Numbered from the stretch's first letter, positions 40,370 to 51,736 are shown. The stretch is DNA of 64,000 nt from Mycolicibacterium hodleri (GCF_006439015.1 NZ_RCZG01000001.1:1068774-1132773), one strand, 5' to 3'. Notes: a model not told the origin generated them from the letters alone. Made by a program: numbers and translations.

Positions 40370-41245
40370 ATGAAGATCGCCCTTGACCCCACGCCCTTCC
40401 ACCATTACTACGAGCTGCTCGAATTTCCTCGGGCGGTTGCCGAGTTGGGGTTCGAGAACCTTCAGCTCACCCCGCATCGGGACTTCATTCCGTTCTACAA
40501 CCACCCGCGGGCCGACGACGATCTGGTGGCCAAGTTTCGCAAGGCCTGCGAGCACGCGAACGTCGGTATTGCCTCAGTGCTGCCCGTGCTGCGCTGGTCG
40601 GGACCCGACGAGGATGCCAGGGAAGCGGCGGTGCGGAACTGGAAGCGGGTCATCCAGATCACCGTCGACCTCGGTGTCAACGTCATCAACACCGAGTTCT
40701 CCGGCAGGCCCGAACGGGCCGAGGAGTCCGAACGAGCGTTCTTCCGCTCCATGGAGGAACTGATGCCGATCTTCGAGCGCGAGGGAATCGACGTCCGCAT
40801 CGACCCGCACCCTGATGACTTCGTCGAGGACGGCTTCGAGGCGGTGCGGATCATCCGGGGCGTCAACTCCCCCAACCTCGGCATGGTGTTCGTGGCCTGT
40901 CACACCTTCCATATGGGAGGCAACATGATTGACATCATGCGCGCCGCAGGCGACCGGCTCCGGCTAGTGCACGTCGCCGACACCATGAATCACCACCGCA
41001 GCCACGGCCTTCGATACATCACCAACCCCCCCGGCAATCCCGTCCGAGTGCACCAACACCTCAAGATCGGCGACGGTGACGTCGACTGGGACGAATTCTT
41101 CTCCGGACTCGCCGAGATCGGCTTCTACGACCGCCCCGACACCGTGATGGTGTCATCGGTCTTCGCCGAGGACGAAAACGCGCACGACGTCTCGCGCTAC
41201 CAACTCGCCACCATGACCGACTACGTCGCCAAATACCAGAATTGA
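40370..41245 (+). CDS. iolH: IolH-like sugar phosphate isomerase/epimerase
   Basis: A 291-residue TIM-barrel protein of the IolH type found in inositol operons: MKIALDPTPFHHYYELLEFP, the hallmark start, VNVINTEFSGRPERAEESE, RIDPHPDDFVEDGFEAVRI and LVHVADTMNHHRSHGLRYI. The exact reaction of IolH is unsettled; it is thought to isomerise or epimerise a keto-cyclitol. It lies 3 bases after iolG and ends 8 bases before the iolA start used here. The symbol is given by likeness and position, not by known chemistry. Confidence 0.8.
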   Translation: MKIALDPTPFHHYYELLEFPRAVAELGFENLQLTPHRDFIPFYNHPRADDDLVAKFRKACEHANVGIASVLPVLRWSGPDEDAREAAVRNWKRVIQITVDLGVNVINTEFSGRPERAEESERAFFRSMEELMPIFEREGIDVRIDPHPDDFVEDGFEAVRIIRGVNSPNLGMVFVACHTFHMGGNMIDIMRAAGDRLRLVHVADTMNHHRSHGLRYITNPPGNPVRVHQHLKIGDGDVDWDEFFSGLAEIGFYDRPDTVMVSSVFAEDENAHDVSRYQLATMTDYVAKYQN

Positions 41246-41253
41246 GAACCGAA

Positions 41254-42747
41254 GTGACGAAGACCATCTCCCACTGGCTCAACAACGACGCCTACCCGGG
41301 CGCCAGCGGCAACACCGCGCCCGTCACCAATCCCGCGACCGGCGAAGTCACCGGCGAGGTCGCGCTGGGCAGCGTGGAGGACGCCCGCGCGGTGGTCGAC
41401 GCTGCCGCCGCAGCGTTCCCGGCCTGGCGCGACACGTCGCTGGCCAAGCGCACCCAGGTCCTGTTCAACTTCCGCGAGTTGCTCAACGCTCGCAAGGGCG
41501 AGCTCGCCGACATCATCACCAGCGAGCACGGCAAGGTCGTCTCCGATGCCCTCGGCGAAGTCAGCCGCGGCCAGGAAGTCGTCGAGTTCGCCTGCGGCAT
41601 TCCCCATCTGCTCAAGGGTGGCTTCACCGAGAACGCCTCCACGAAGGTCGACGTCTACTCGATCCGCCAGCCCGTGGGCCCGGTCGGCATCATCTCCCCG
41701 TTCAACTTCCCCGCCATGGTGCCGATGTGGTTCTTCCCCATCGCGATCGCCGCGGGCAACACCGTCGTCCTCAAACCCTCGGAGAAAGACCCCACCGCAT
41801 CCCTGTGGATGGCCGAGCTGTGGAAGGAAGCCGGCCTCCCCGACGGCGTGTTCAACGTCCTGCAGGGCGACAAGACCGTCGTCGACGAGCTGCTGACGAA
41901 CAAGGCCGTCAAGTCCATTAGCTTCGTCGGATCCACGCCCATCGCGCAGTACGTCTACGCCACCGGGACCGCCGCAGGCAAGCGCGTCCAGGCCCTCGGC
42001 GGGGCGAAGAACCACGCCGTCATCCTGCCCGACGCCGACCTCGACCTGGCGGCGGACTCCATGGTCAACGCCGGCTTCGGCTCCGCAGGCGAACGTTGTA
42101 TGGCCATCTCGGCTTGTGTGGCCGTCGGACCGATCGCCGACGACCTCGTCGCCAAGATCGCCGAGCGCACCACGCCCCTGAAGATCGGTGACGGCACGAA
42201 GGATTCCGACATGGGTCCGCTCGTCACCAAGGTCCATCGCGACAAGGTCGCGTCCTACATCGACGCCGGTGAGGCCGACGGCGCGAAGATCGTCGTCGAC
42301 GGCCGCCACGTGTCCGCCAATGGCGGAGCCGAAGGATTCTGGTTGGGCCCCACCCTGATCGATCACGTCACCCCCGAGATGAGCGTCTATACCGACGAGA
42401 TCTTCGGCCCTGTCCTCTCGGTCATCCGCGTCGAAACGTACGACGAGGCATTGGAGCTCATCAACTCCAACCCGTACGGGAACGGAACCGCGATCTTCAC
42501 CAACGACGGTGGCGCCGCGCGGCGCTTCCAGAACGAGGTCGAGGTCGGGATGATCGGTATCAACGTGCCGATTCCGGTTCCCATGGCGTACTTCAGCTTC
42601 GGCGGATGGAAGGCCTCGCTGTTCGGCGACAGTCACGCTCATGGCATGGACGGCGTCCACTTCTTCACCCGCGGCAAGGCCATCACCAGCCGGTGGTTGG
42701 ACCCCAGCCACGGCGGCATCGAGCTGGGCTTCCCACAGAACGCCTAG
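41254..42747 (+). CDS. iolA: CoA-acylating methylmalonate/malonate-semialdehyde dehydrogenase
   Basis: A 497-residue aldehyde dehydrogenase of the MmsA/IolA class: GPVGIISPFNFPAMVPMWFF, IAAGNTVVLKPSEKDP, SISFVGSTPIAQYVYATGT and the catalytic cysteine in GSAGERCMAISACV. It converts malonate semialdehyde to acetyl-CoA, or methylmalonate semialdehyde to propionyl-CoA, finishing inositol breakdown. I used the GTG at 41254 (MTKTISHWLN), which matches relatives; a TTG at 41242 overlapping the iolH stop is possible. Last gene of the iol operon. Confidence 0.93.
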   Translation: MTKTISHWLNNDAYPGASGNTAPVTNPATGEVTGEVALGSVEDARAVVDAAAAAFPAWRDTSLAKRTQVLFNFRELLNARKGELADIITSEHGKVVSDALGEVSRGQEVVEFACGIPHLLKGGFTENASTKVDVYSIRQPVGPVGIISPFNFPAMVPMWFFPIAIAAGNTVVLKPSEKDPTASLWMAELWKEAGLPDGVFNVLQGDKTVVDELLTNKAVKSISFVGSTPIAQYVYATGTAAGKRVQALGGAKNHAVILPDADLDLAADSMVNAGFGSAGERCMAISACVAVGPIADDLVAKIAERTTPLKIGDGTKDSDMGPLVTKVHRDKVASYIDAGEADGAKIVVDGRHVSANGGAEGFWLGPTLIDHVTPEMSVYTDEIFGPVLSVIRVETYDEALELINSNPYGNGTAIFTNDGGAARRFQNEVEVGMIGINVPIPVPMAYFSFGGWKASLFGDSHAHGMDGVHFFTRGKAITSRWLDPSHGGIELGFPQNA

Positions 42748-42827
42748 CGCCGAGTCACCCCTCCGCGATCGTGCGGTGTGATGCGCGACCCTCCTGTGCT
42801 TGCGGATGACATCGCACGCCCACGGCC

Positions 42828-43460
42828 TCAGCGCCGACGGTCGAACAGGCTCTCCGCCGAGAGATAGAGCGTCAACATGTCGATGAGGGTCTGCCGTTGG
42901 CGCGTGGAGTCATAGCGGCCCGCGGACACCATCTGCGGCACGGTCAGTCCTCGCAGGCACGCCCAGATGACGTCCGCCACCGCGGAGCCGTCCTGATCGG
43001 GGACCAACTTGGCACCCAAGGCGTTGAGTCCCTCATTCACGTCGACGAGGTGGCGATTGAGCTTCTTGCCGCGCGTGACGCGGGTAGCCACCAGGATTTC
43101 CTGAGCAGCCATCGAGGTGGGGTTGCTGAATGCCGGCCAGGCCGCCTCGACGACAGCCGAGACACGTTCTCGCAGTGCACCGTTCGGGACGTGCACGTGA
43201 GCGAGGGCCCGTTGAAGACCAGCGAAGCCCTCGTCCACTACCGCCATCAGGAGTTGATCTCTGTCCCCGAAGTGGTACTGGATGACACCCCAGCTGACGT
43301 TGGCCCTCTCCGTGATGTGTTTGGCGCTGGCCGCGCCGAACCCCTCTTCGAGAATGCAGGCCACCGTTTCGGCGATGATCACCGCCCGCGTGTCGTCGCC
43401 GCGCCGTTGCCGGTTCTCGGCTCGACGGGTGGGCGCCGGCCGTCGTACGACAGCAGTCAT
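42828..43460 (-). CDS. TetR-family transcriptional regulator
   Basis: A 210-residue repressor. Residues 20-70 hold the TetR DNA-binding domain (TRAVIIAETVACILEEGFGA, then ITERANVSWGVIQYHFGDRDQL); the C-terminal ligand domain is undefined. The start is the ATG at 43460, overlapping the upstream gene's stop by 4 bases (ATGA). Longer frames upstream have no likeness. It is the last gene of the VOC-SDR-dehydrogenase-TetR set. Two matching palindromes lie before the VOC and SDR genes and are the best operator candidates. Confidence 0.85.
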   Translation of the reverse strand: MTAVVRRPAPTRRAENRQRRGDDTRAVIIAETVACILEEGFGAASAKHITERANVSWGVIQYHFGDRDQLLMAVVDEGFAGLQRALAHVHVPNGALRERVSAVVEAAWPAFSNPTSMAAQEILVATRVTRGKKLNRHLVDVNEGLNALGAKLVPDQDGSAVADVIWACLRGLTVPQMVSAGRYDSTRQRQTLIDMLTLYLSAESLFDRRR

Positions 43461-44530
43461 CGCATCAATCCGTGAACCTGGGCGATCGGCAGATCCCGGA
43501 GTGACGGCATTCCCGGCGGCGCCGCACACACCGCGGCGATCGCATTGACGACCTTGGCCGCAGTCGCCATGACCCCGCCCTCGTTCTGGTCGATGTCGCC
43601 GGAGCCGACGTGGGCGTTGATCTCGACACCGGGCCTCCCCGTGACGACGACGCGGTGCACCCCGCCATGTCCGTCGGGCGGGTACGGCCAATCCGGGGCA
43701 GCGGCCTGGGTAAGTCGGTTGACGTGTTCCATCACGATGACGGGTTGACCGTCCTTGACCCCCTCGACCGCGAACCGTACGGCGGCCACCTGCCCAGGGT
43801 CGACGTGCATCATCGTGCAGTCGATCGGCACGGACGTCACCCACGTCTCGTGTCTTTCGCGGACCTCGTCGAGTTCCACGCCAAGGCATTCCGCAAGGTG
43901 CGCTACTGGCCCGCCCCAGATCGAGCGAAGCACGCCGGGCAGGAACATCAGCGGTGGATCCTGGTCTGGCGTGAAGCCGAATCCGAAACTCACGCCAGTG
44001 AACTCGGCGTCGTCATAGGTGCCGTAGTCGAACACCTCCTGCACGATGATCGAGGTGGCGGATTGGCACAGACTCAGGGCCGCAAAGGGCAGCATGTCCC
44101 CAGAGAATCCCGGGTCGATGCCGTTGACGTACATCGTGGTGCCACCTTTGCGGCAGGCAGCCATCAGAGGTTCCCGTAGCCACGCGTCCGCGCCGTCTGG
44201 GTTGATCAGCCAGACCAGCGACGTCGCCACGACGTTCGTGCCCGCTCGCAGGAACGCGGTGATCTCGGCGAGCGCTTCGGTCGGACGCGTCTCTCCCTGG
44301 GACGTGTAGACGACGCAGTCGGCACGCAGGCTCACCAGAGCCTCGAGGTCGTCGGTCGCGAGGACTCCCGTCGCGCCCGGCACGCCGCAGAGTTCAGCCG
44401 CGTCACGCCCGATCTTCTCCCGACTGCTGGCGTGCACCCCGACTAGTTCGAGGTCGGGATGCTCGATGACGTGCCGCAGCGCGTGTTGCCCTACATTGCC
44501 GGTCGAGAACTGAACGACTTTGAGCATCAA
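43457..44530 (-). CDS. Dihydrodipicolinate reductase-like NAD(P)-dependent dehydrogenase
   Basis: A 357-residue protein with an N-terminal Rossmann fold (KVVQFSTGNVGQHALRHVIEHP) of the DapB-like type common in mycobacteria and annotated as an NAD(P)H-dependent amine dehydrogenase family. MYVNGIDPGFSGDMLPFAALSL and VSFGFGFTPDQDPPLMFLPG are family segments. The true substrate is unknown; it does not look like lysine biosynthesis. It overlaps the tetR start by 4 bases and follows the SDR gene by 19 bases. It may start at either Met1 or Met2. Confidence 0.82.
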   Translation of the reverse strand: MMLKVVQFSTGNVGQHALRHVIEHPDLELVGVHASSREKIGRDAAELCGVPGATGVLATDDLEALVSLRADCVVYTSQGETRPTEALAEITAFLRAGTNVVATSLVWLINPDGADAWLREPLMAACRKGGTTMYVNGIDPGFSGDMLPFAALSLCQSATSIIVQEVFDYGTYDDAEFTGVSFGFGFTPDQDPPLMFLPGVLRSIWGGPVAHLAECLGVELDEVRERHETWVTSVPIDCTMMHVDPGQVAAVRFAVEGVKDGQPVIVMEHVNRLTQAAAPDWPYPPDGHGGVHRVVVTGRPGVEINAHVGSGDIDQNEGGVMATAAKVVNAIAAVCAAPPGMPSLRDLPIAQVHGLMR

Positions 44531-44549
44531 CGGATCTCCAGACTTGGGG

Positions 44550-45410
44550 TCACAAGAGGTCCGTGATCGTTTTCAGCCCGGCGTCGTACAACACCCCCGG
44601 CAGCATGCCGCCGTCGATCTCGATGGTCGTCCCATTGACGTAGTCGGCTTGACCGCTGCACAGGAAAACGCATGCCCGACCCACTTCTTCGGTTCTGCCT
44701 GCCCGCTTGAGTGGGACCTTGTCGAAGTACCTGGCGCCGTCCTTGTCGTCCGCGGGCAGCACGAAGTCATGGAAGTTGGCGGTCATCGTAGGACCCAGGG
44801 CAAGACAGTTCACCCGGATATCGGGCCCCCACTCTTGGGCCAGCGACCGCGTCATGTGGTTGAGTCCGGACTTCGCCGCTCCGTAGGAGACCAGCGTCGG
44901 TGAGCCCGCCGGATGGCCGGCTCCGCTGGAGATGTTGACGATCGATCCTCCACTGCCGCGCCGCATCTCGGGGCAGACGCGGATGGCGAACCACAGTGGG
45001 CTGACGAGGTTCATCTGGATGGCGAAGGCATGGAATAGCACGCTGCGCTCGTAGTCGCCGGTCCCGCGCGGACTTCCCTGGATGCGTTGTACCAGTTCGG
45101 GCACCGCATCGACGCTCGGGCTCGGTACGGTACCGCCCGCGTTGTTGACCAGGATGTCGATTCGACCGTATGTGTCGATCACCTTGCCGACGAATTCATC
45201 GATGGCGCGGTAGTCACCCTGATCGCACACCAACTGCGCGGACCGCTCCCGACCACCGGGCACTCGCGCCGCCGCGGGCAGTTCGTCAAGCGGCGAACGC
45301 GAACACCCCACGACTGTGGCTCCCTCGCGCAGGAGTTCCTCGGCAATTCCGTCCCCGACGCCACGGCTGGTGCCGGTCACGATCGCTATCCTGCCGTCCA
45401 ACGAACCCAC
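44550..45410 (-). CDS. Short-chain dehydrogenase/reductase
   Basis: A 286-residue SDR: TGTSRGVGDGIAEELL at the coenzyme loop (TGxxxGxG), NNAGG, the catalytic serine in SSGAGHPAG and YGAAK (Tyr/Lys), with the PG-type loop replaced by LGPTMTAN. The GTG at 45410 is chosen because it lies seven residues before the first beta strand. It lies 58 bases after the VOC gene, with one palindrome of the TetR type in that gap. It probably acts on the same small molecule as its neighbours. Confidence 0.87.
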   Translation of the reverse strand: MGSLDGRIAIVTGTSRGVGDGIAEELLREGATVVGCSRSPLDELPAAARVPGGRERSAQLVCDQGDYRAIDEFVGKVIDTYGRIDILVNNAGGTVPSPSVDAVPELVQRIQGSPRGTGDYERSVLFHAFAIQMNLVSPLWFAIRVCPEMRRGSGGSIVNISSGAGHPAGSPTLVSYGAAKSGLNHMTRSLAQEWGPDIRVNCLALGPTMTANFHDFVLPADDKDGARYFDKVPLKRAGRTEEVGRACVFLCSGQADYVNGTTIEIDGGMLPGVLYDAGLKTITDLL

Positions 45411-45439
45411 GATCAGCCCCCATCCCACGTCGAAGTGAA

Positions 45440-45455
45440 CATAGATTTATCAATG
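45440..45455. promoter_or_regulatory. 16-bp palindrome upstream of the SDR gene (candidate TetR operator)
   Basis: CATAGATTTATCAATG follows the pattern CATnGATnnATCnATG. It lies 30 bases before the SDR start codon and shares 13 of 16 bases with the copy before the VOC gene. Confidence 0.5.
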
Positions 45456-45468
45456 TTTTCGAGGGTGC

Positions 45469-45888
45469 TCATGGCAGATTGGTCGATAGCAGAGTCAGCT
45501 GCATCCCGAAGATGGCGGCCAACTGGACCTCGATCAGCTCGAGGCCGTTTTCGCTACGGTCCTGCCGGAATTCACCCGACGCCCCATATCGGCGTGCAAC
45601 GTCCATCGCGGCATCGGCGTCGTCGACACGAACCACCACCGAGAACACACCGTCACCGTGGGTGTCCAGAAAGTCAGCTACCGAGCCGGAATTCGACGGC
45701 GGATCGGCAATGGGCGTGACGAGTTCGACACCGCGATCCCAATCCAGAGTCACCCGAAGACCGATGTCCACGAGCTCGTGCGTCTGGAAACGGAAGCCGA
45801 GCGCCGTCAGGAACGCCGTCGCAGCGTCCAGCCGTTCGGGCGCCACCGCGAACACGACGTGATGCATCGCCGGCAGCTTGCCTGACAT
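45469..45888 (-). CDS. VOC-family (glyoxalase-like) protein
   Basis: A 139-residue metal-binding vicinal-oxygen-chelate protein: AMHHVVFAVAPERLDAATAF, then paired beta-alpha-beta-beta units and FSVVVRVDDADAAMDVARRYG. Family members isomerise, open or hydroxylate small molecules. The substrate is not evident. The ATG at 45888 is in-frame with the start of the fold. It heads the minus-strand set VOC-SDR-reductase-TetR; a TetR-type palindrome lies 41 bases upstream. Confidence 0.8.
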   Translation of the reverse strand: MSGKLPAMHHVVFAVAPERLDAATAFLTALGFRFQTHELVDIGLRVTLDWDRGVELVTPIADPPSNSGSVADFLDTHGDGVFSVVVRVDDADAAMDVARRYGASGEFRQDRSENGLELIEVQLAAIFGMQLTLLSTNLP

Positions 45889-45928
45889 CGAGTACCAATC
45901 GTGAGCGACGGCTGATGGACATAAAGAA

Positions 45929-45944
45929 CATTAATTCATCAATG
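45929..45944. promoter_or_regulatory. 16-bp palindrome upstream of the VOC gene (candidate TetR operator)
   Basis: CATTAATTCATCAATG pairs with itself at all but a few central positions and is nearly the same as the element at 45440-45455. It is 41 bases before the VOC start codon. Confidence 0.5.
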
Positions 45945-45998
45945 CTTTTGCCGTGACGGTTTTGGTGAGGAGACGACGCCTGCGAGCCGCCGTGCTGG

Positions 45999-46019
45999 GC
46001 GTGTCGTGGAAAGACACGC
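45999..46019 (-). terminator. Hairpin after the glutamine synthetase gene
   Basis: GCGTGTC (45999-46005) and GACACGC (46013-46019) form a perfect 7-base stem with a 7-base loop, about 80 bases past the glnN stop on the minus strand. There is no T tail. Confidence 0.4.
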
Positions 46020-46099
46020 TCGCTCGCCCAAGTGGGGGTCCCGAAACGAAACCGACGCCCCGCATTTCGCAGGACGCCGGCTTCGTGTGGAACGAAATA

Positions 46100-48274
46100 T
46101 CAGAGGATGTAGAGCATCTCTTGGTAGGTGGGCAGCGGCCACAGGTCGTCGGCCACCACACCCTCCAGGGTGTCAGCCGCACTACGAACCGCATCCATCA
46201 ACGGCAGCAGGCTTTGCGCGTGCGCGGCCTCCTCGGCAGCGGACTCACCACCGTGGGCTTCCATCGCCGTCTTGAGCGCCTTCAGAGCGCTGGTCAGCTC
46301 GGAGATCGGGGTGGAGACGGTCTCCAGCAGCGAGGTGTCCGGCTCCATGCCGGCCGCCTTGAGCGTGGCGACGTTCTGGGCCAACTCCGTCTGATAACGC
46401 ACCGCCGCAGGCAGAATGATCGTCGAACCCATTTCCAGGGTGATCTTGGCCTCGACGCCAACCGTCAGGGCATAGGTCTCGTAGCGGACCTCTTCGCGGC
46501 TGTGCAGCTCCCGCGAATTGAACACGCCGTACTTCTCGAAGACCGCGATCGCCTCCGGCTTGACCAGCTCCGGAATCGAGTCGATGGTGGTCTTCAGGTT
46601 CGGCAGACCACGCTCGGCAGCCTCCACCTGCCAGTTGTCCGAGTAACCGTCACCGTTGAACACCACAGCACCGTGCTCGGTGATGATCTCGGTGAGCAGC
46701 TTCTGCACGGCCATGTCGAAGTCTTCGCCGCCCTCGACGGCCTTCTCCAGCCAGCTCGCCATGTAATCGAGCGAGTCCGCCATGATCGTGTTGATGATGA
46801 TCATCGGCACATTGATGGTCTGACCCGAGCCCGGCGCCCGGAACTCGAAGCGGTTACCGGTGAACGCGAACGGGCTGGTGCGGTTGCGGTCGCCCGGATC
46901 GGTCGGTAGCACCGGCAGCGTGTCGACGCCCATGATCATGGTGCCCTTGCCCTTGGACGAGGTCGCGGCGCCCTTGGCGATCTGTTCGAATACGTCGGCG
47001 AGCTGATCGCCGAGGAAGATCGAGATGATCGCGGGCGGGGCCTCGTTGGCGCCGAGGCGGTGATCGTTGGTGGCCGAGGCCACCGATACCCGCAGCAGAC
47101 CGGCGAACTTGTGCACGGCCCGGATGACGGCGGCGCAGAACACCAGGAACTGGGCGTTCTCGTGCGGCGTGTCACCCGGCACCAGCAGGCTGCCGAACTG
47201 CGCGTTGCCCAGCGAGAAGTTGACGTGCTTACCCGAGCCGTTGACGCCCGCGAACGGCTTCTCGTGCATCAGGCATTCCATGCCGTGCTTCTTGGCGATG
47301 GCCTTGAACGTCGTCATCAACAGCTGCTGATGGTCGGCGGCGATATTGGCCCGCTCGAACATCGGCGCAATCTCGAACTGGCCGGGCGCGACCTCGTTGT
47401 GCCGGGTCTTGGCCGGGATACCGAGCTTGAACAGCTCGCGCTCGGTGTCCATCATGAAGGCCAGCACCCGGTCCGGGATGGCGCCGAAGTAGTGGTCGTC
47501 GAATTCCTGGCCCTTCGGCGGCTTCGCGCCGAACAGCGTGCGACCGGAGTTGATCAGGTCGGGACGCGCCAAGAAGAAGTGCCGGTCGACCAGGAAGTAC
47601 TCCTGCTCAGGCCCGCAGAAGGACACGATGTGGTCGAAGTTCTCATGCCCGAACAGTTTCAGGATGCGCTCTGCCTGGGCACCCATCGCCTGCTGGCTGC
47701 GCAGCAGGGGGGTCTTGTAATCGAGCGCTTCACCGGTCATCGAGACGAACACCGTCGGGATGCACAGCGTGTTGCCGTTCGGGTTCTCCAGGATGTAGGC
47801 CGGGCTGGTGACATCCCAGCCCGTGTAACCGCGCGCCTCGAAGGTGCTGCGCAGCCCGCCGGACGGGAAGCTGGAGCCGTCCGGCTCGCCCTGGATCAGG
47901 GTCTTGCCCGCGAATTCGGCGAGCGTGGTTCCGTCGCCCACCGGATCGAGGAAGCTGTCGTGCTTCTCGGCCGTCAGCCCGGTCATCGGGTAGAAGACGT
48001 GCGCGTAATGGGTGGCGCCCCTCGACAGCGCCCAGTCCTTCATCACCGAGGCGACGGAGTCGGCGATCGCCGGGTCGAGCTTCGCACCCTTCTCAATGGT
48101 CGCGACGACGGACTTGTAGACCGACTTCGGCAACCGCAGACGCATCTCGGCCAAGGTGAAGACGTTGGCGCCGAAGATCTCGCCGGGTGCCTCGCCTGGA
48201 TCGAAGCTGATGGGTGGAGGCACATAGGCCTCGACACTGGTGATCGCCTGCAGACGGACCGAATTTCCGCTCAA
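46100..48274 (-). CDS. glnN: Type III glutamine synthetase
   Basis: A 724-residue GSIII, much larger than GSI or GSII (about 450-470). It joins ammonia and glutamate using ATP. The family motif is [19 protein letters not shown], with [13 protein letters not shown] and [20 protein letters not shown] nearby. The C-terminal domain ends in [20 protein letters not shown]. Mycobacteria usually rely on GSI (GlnA1); GSIII is an extra copy present in some species. The ATG at 48274 gives a normal start. It is divergent from fdhF. It could serve under different nitrogen conditions; control not evident. Confidence 0.9.
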   Translation of the reverse strand: MSGNSVRLQAITSVEAYVPPPISFDPGEAPGEIFGANVFTLAEMRLRLPKSVYKSVVATIEKGAKLDPAIADSVASVMKDWALSRGATHYAHVFYPMTGLTAEKHDSFLDPVGDGTTLAEFAGKTLIQGEPDGSSFPSGGLRSTFEARGYTGWDVTSPAYILENPNGNTLCIPTVFVSMTGEALDYKTPLLRSQQAMGAQAERILKLFGHENFDHIVSFCGPEQEYFLVDRHFFLARPDLINSGRTLFGAKPPKGQEFDDHYFGAIPDRVLAFMMDTERELFKLGIPAKTRHNEVAPGQFEIAPMFERANIAADHQQLLMTTFKAIAKKHGMECLMHEKPFAGVNGSGKHVNFSLGNAQFGSLLVPGDTPHENAQFLVFCAAVIRAVHKFAGLLRVSVASATNDHRLGANEAPPAIISIFLGDQLADVFEQIAKGAATSSKGKGTMIMGVDTLPVLPTDPGDRNRTSPFAFTGNRFEFRAPGSGQTINVPMIIINTIMADSLDYMASWLEKAVEGGEDFDMAVQKLLTEIITEHGAVVFNGDGYSDNWQVEAAERGLPNLKTTIDSIPELVKPEAIAVFEKYGVFNSRELHSREEVRYETYALTVGVEAKITLEMGSTIILPAAVRYQTELAQNVATLKAAGMEPDTSLLETVSTPISELTSALKALKTAMEAHGGESAAEEAAHAQSLLPLMDAVRSAADTLEGVVADDLWPLPTYQEMLYIL

Positions 48275-48475
48275 TGGACTTCTACTTTCCCGTGAGCCCG
48301 CTTCCGGAATCGCGGGCTAGACCGGCCAACCCTAGAAACGCCGTGTTCCGGGACTGTTACGCGCGCGTCACCGACAGAATGCGATCAGATGGATGGGTCT
48401 GCGCAGTGATCGTGTGCCACCCACTAAGTGCCGACGAGGACGGGCGCCTCATCGGCCGCGGCCTACGCTGAAACC

Positions 48476-50792
48476 ATGTCCCTCCGACGACACCCCAATC
48501 AAGACGTGGACGCGAGTTTCGACGAGCACGCGGCAGTCGTGTCCGGTCCCGAGCACGGGGCCGCGGGCGTCACGGCCGTGATGGTGTCGCTGAACCGCGG
48601 TCTTGAACAGATGGGTCCCCTTCGCACGGCAGCGACCTTGTCACGGCTCAACCAACGGCACGGGTTCGACTGTCCCGGCTGCGCATGGCCCGAGGAGCCC
48701 GGCGGACGCAAGATCGCCGAGTTCTGCGAGAACGGCGCCAAGGCCGTTGCCGAAGAAGCGACCAAGCGCCGAGTCACGCCCGAGTTCTTCGCACGGCACT
48801 CGGTGAGCGATCTGGCCGATCGGCCCGAGTACTGGTTGTCACAGCAGGGCCGCATCACCCATCCGATGGTGCTGGCCGACGGTGACACTCACTACCGTCC
48901 CATCGACTGGGACGACGCCTACCGGTTGATCGCCGAAACCCTCAACGGGCTCGCCACCCCCGACGAGGCGTGCTTCTATACCTCAGGCCGCACCAGCAAC
49001 GAGGCCGCATTCCTGTATCAACTCTTGGTGCGCAGCTACGGCACGAACAACCTGCCGGACTGCTCCAACATGTGCCACGAATCCTCGGGTACGGCCCTGA
49101 CCGACTCCATCGGCATCGGCAAGGGCTCAGTGTCGGTCGAGGACGTCGCGCACGCCGATTGCATCCTGATCGCGGGACAGAATCCTGGCACCAACCACCC
49201 GCGGATGCTCTCGATCCTGGAGAAGGCAAAGGCGAACGGCGCCAAGATCATTGCCGTCAACCCGCTGCCCGAAGCCGGGTTGATGCGGTTCAAGGATCCA
49301 CAGAAGGTCAACGGCGTCGTCGGCCACGGTATCGAAATCGCCGACGAGTTCGTCCAGATCCGCATCGGGGGCGACATGGCCCTGTTCTCCGGACTCGGCA
49401 GGCTGCTGCTCGAGGCGGAGGACCTGGCGCCAGGCACCGTGCTCGACCGCGACTTCATCGCAGACCACTGCGCGGGTTTCGACGAGTACGAGACGCACAC
49501 CCGGGCCACGGATCTGGAGACGGTGGTCGAGGCCACCGGCGTCGACCGAAAGCAATTGGAGCGTGTCGCGCGCATACTGAGCGCGTCGAAGCGGACGGTG
49601 ATCTGCTGGGCCATGGGCTTGACCCAGCAGCGGCATGCGGTGGCCACGATTGGTGAGGCCACCAACCTGCTCCTGCTGCGTGGGATGATCGGCAAGCCTG
49701 GCGCTGGCGTCTGCCCCGTCCGCGGACACTCGAACGTGCAAGGCGACCGCACCATGGGCATCTGGGAACAAATGCCCGAATCGTTCCTGGCGGCGCTGGA
49801 CACGCGCTTCGGCATTACCAGTCCCCGTCGGCGCGGCCATGACACCGTCGACACGATCCGGGCGATGCGCGACGGTGACGCGAAGGTGTTCGTCGGGATG
49901 GGAGGCAATTTCGCGGCCGCGACACCCGACACCGAGGTGACCGAGGCGGCCCTGCGCAGTTGCGACCTCACGGTGCAGATCTCGACCAAGCTCAACCGTA
50001 GCCACGTCGTCCACGGTCGCACCTCCCTGATTCTGCCGACGCTCGGACGCACCGACCGCGACATGCGCGCCAGCGGTAAGCAGTTGGTCTCCGTCGAGGA
50101 CTCGATGTCGATGGTGCACCTGTCCCGCGGCAGCCTGACCCCGCCCAGCGAACACCTCCGCAGCGAAGTCGCCATCGTGTGCGAGCTGGCGAGAACCCTT
50201 CTCGGGCGGAGCCATCCGGTGCCATGGGAGTCGTTCAAGAACGATTACGACCGTGTCCGCGACGCCATCGCCGACGTCGTACCCGGCTGCGCCGACTACA
50301 ACACCCGGGTTCGCCAGCCCGACGGATTTCAACTCCCCCACCCGCCGCGGGACTCCCGGGAGTTCCCCACCACCACGGGCAAGGCCAACTTCGCGATCAA
50401 CGCACTCGAGTGGGTACCGGTGCCACCGGGGCGGCTGGTGCTCCAGACGCTACGCAGCCACGACCAGTACAACACCACCATCTACGGGCTCGACGACCGC
50501 TACCGCGGCGTGAAGGGCGGCCGTCGCGTGGTGTTCGTCAACCCCGCCGACATCGCGTCCCTCGGCCTCGCGGCCGGCATGCGGGTCGACCTGATCTCCG
50601 AGTTCACCGACGCCGCAGGCAATCTCGAGGAACGACGCGCCAAGGACTTCCTCGTCGTGCCGTACTCGACGCCGGTCGGCAACGCGGCGTCCTACTACCC
50701 GGAGACCAATCCGCTGGTCCCGCTCGACCACACCGCAGTCAGGTCGAACACCCCAGTCTCGAAGGCGATCGTCATTCGGTTGGAGCACACGC

Positions 50793-50800
<8 letters not shown>
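48476..50800 (+). CDS. fdhF: FdhF/YdeP-family molybdopterin oxidoreductase (formate dehydrogenase-like alpha)
   Basis: A 774-residue molybdoenzyme of the FdhF/YdeP type, as is Rv2900c. The N-terminus has FDCPGCAWP, with the MPT-binding body after it: [33 protein letters not shown] (probable catalytic-loop cysteine), [11 protein letters not shown] and [13 protein letters not shown]. It binds bis-MGD, which MobA would supply. The start ATG at 48476 is chosen because it begins the conserved N-terminus ([10 protein letters not shown]). It overlaps fdhD by 8 bases. The electron partner is not in the window; formate as substrate is by analogy. Confidence 0.88.
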
Positions 50801-51617
<817 letters not shown>

Positions 51618-51668
51618 CGGTCTCCGCACGGTCTCCGCACGATCTCCACCCGATCTCCACCCAACCTC
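51618..51668. repeat. Short 11-bp tandem repeats after fdhD
   Basis: GGTCTCCGCAC occurs twice, then the variant GATCTCCACCC twice, then a worn copy AACCTCCA. The run begins right after the fdhD stop. It may be a slippage product; it has no clear hairpin. Confidence 0.65.
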
Positions 51669-51736
51669 CAAGTCCAGACACCCCTGGTAGCGCAACATCG
51701 ACTCCCGTCGAACCAACCACACTGGGAGTCATCACC

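Noticed and set aside
47060..48295. A 411-residue open frame antisense to the GSIII gene
   Set aside because: The same GC-shadow effect; GSIII motifs settle the coding strand.
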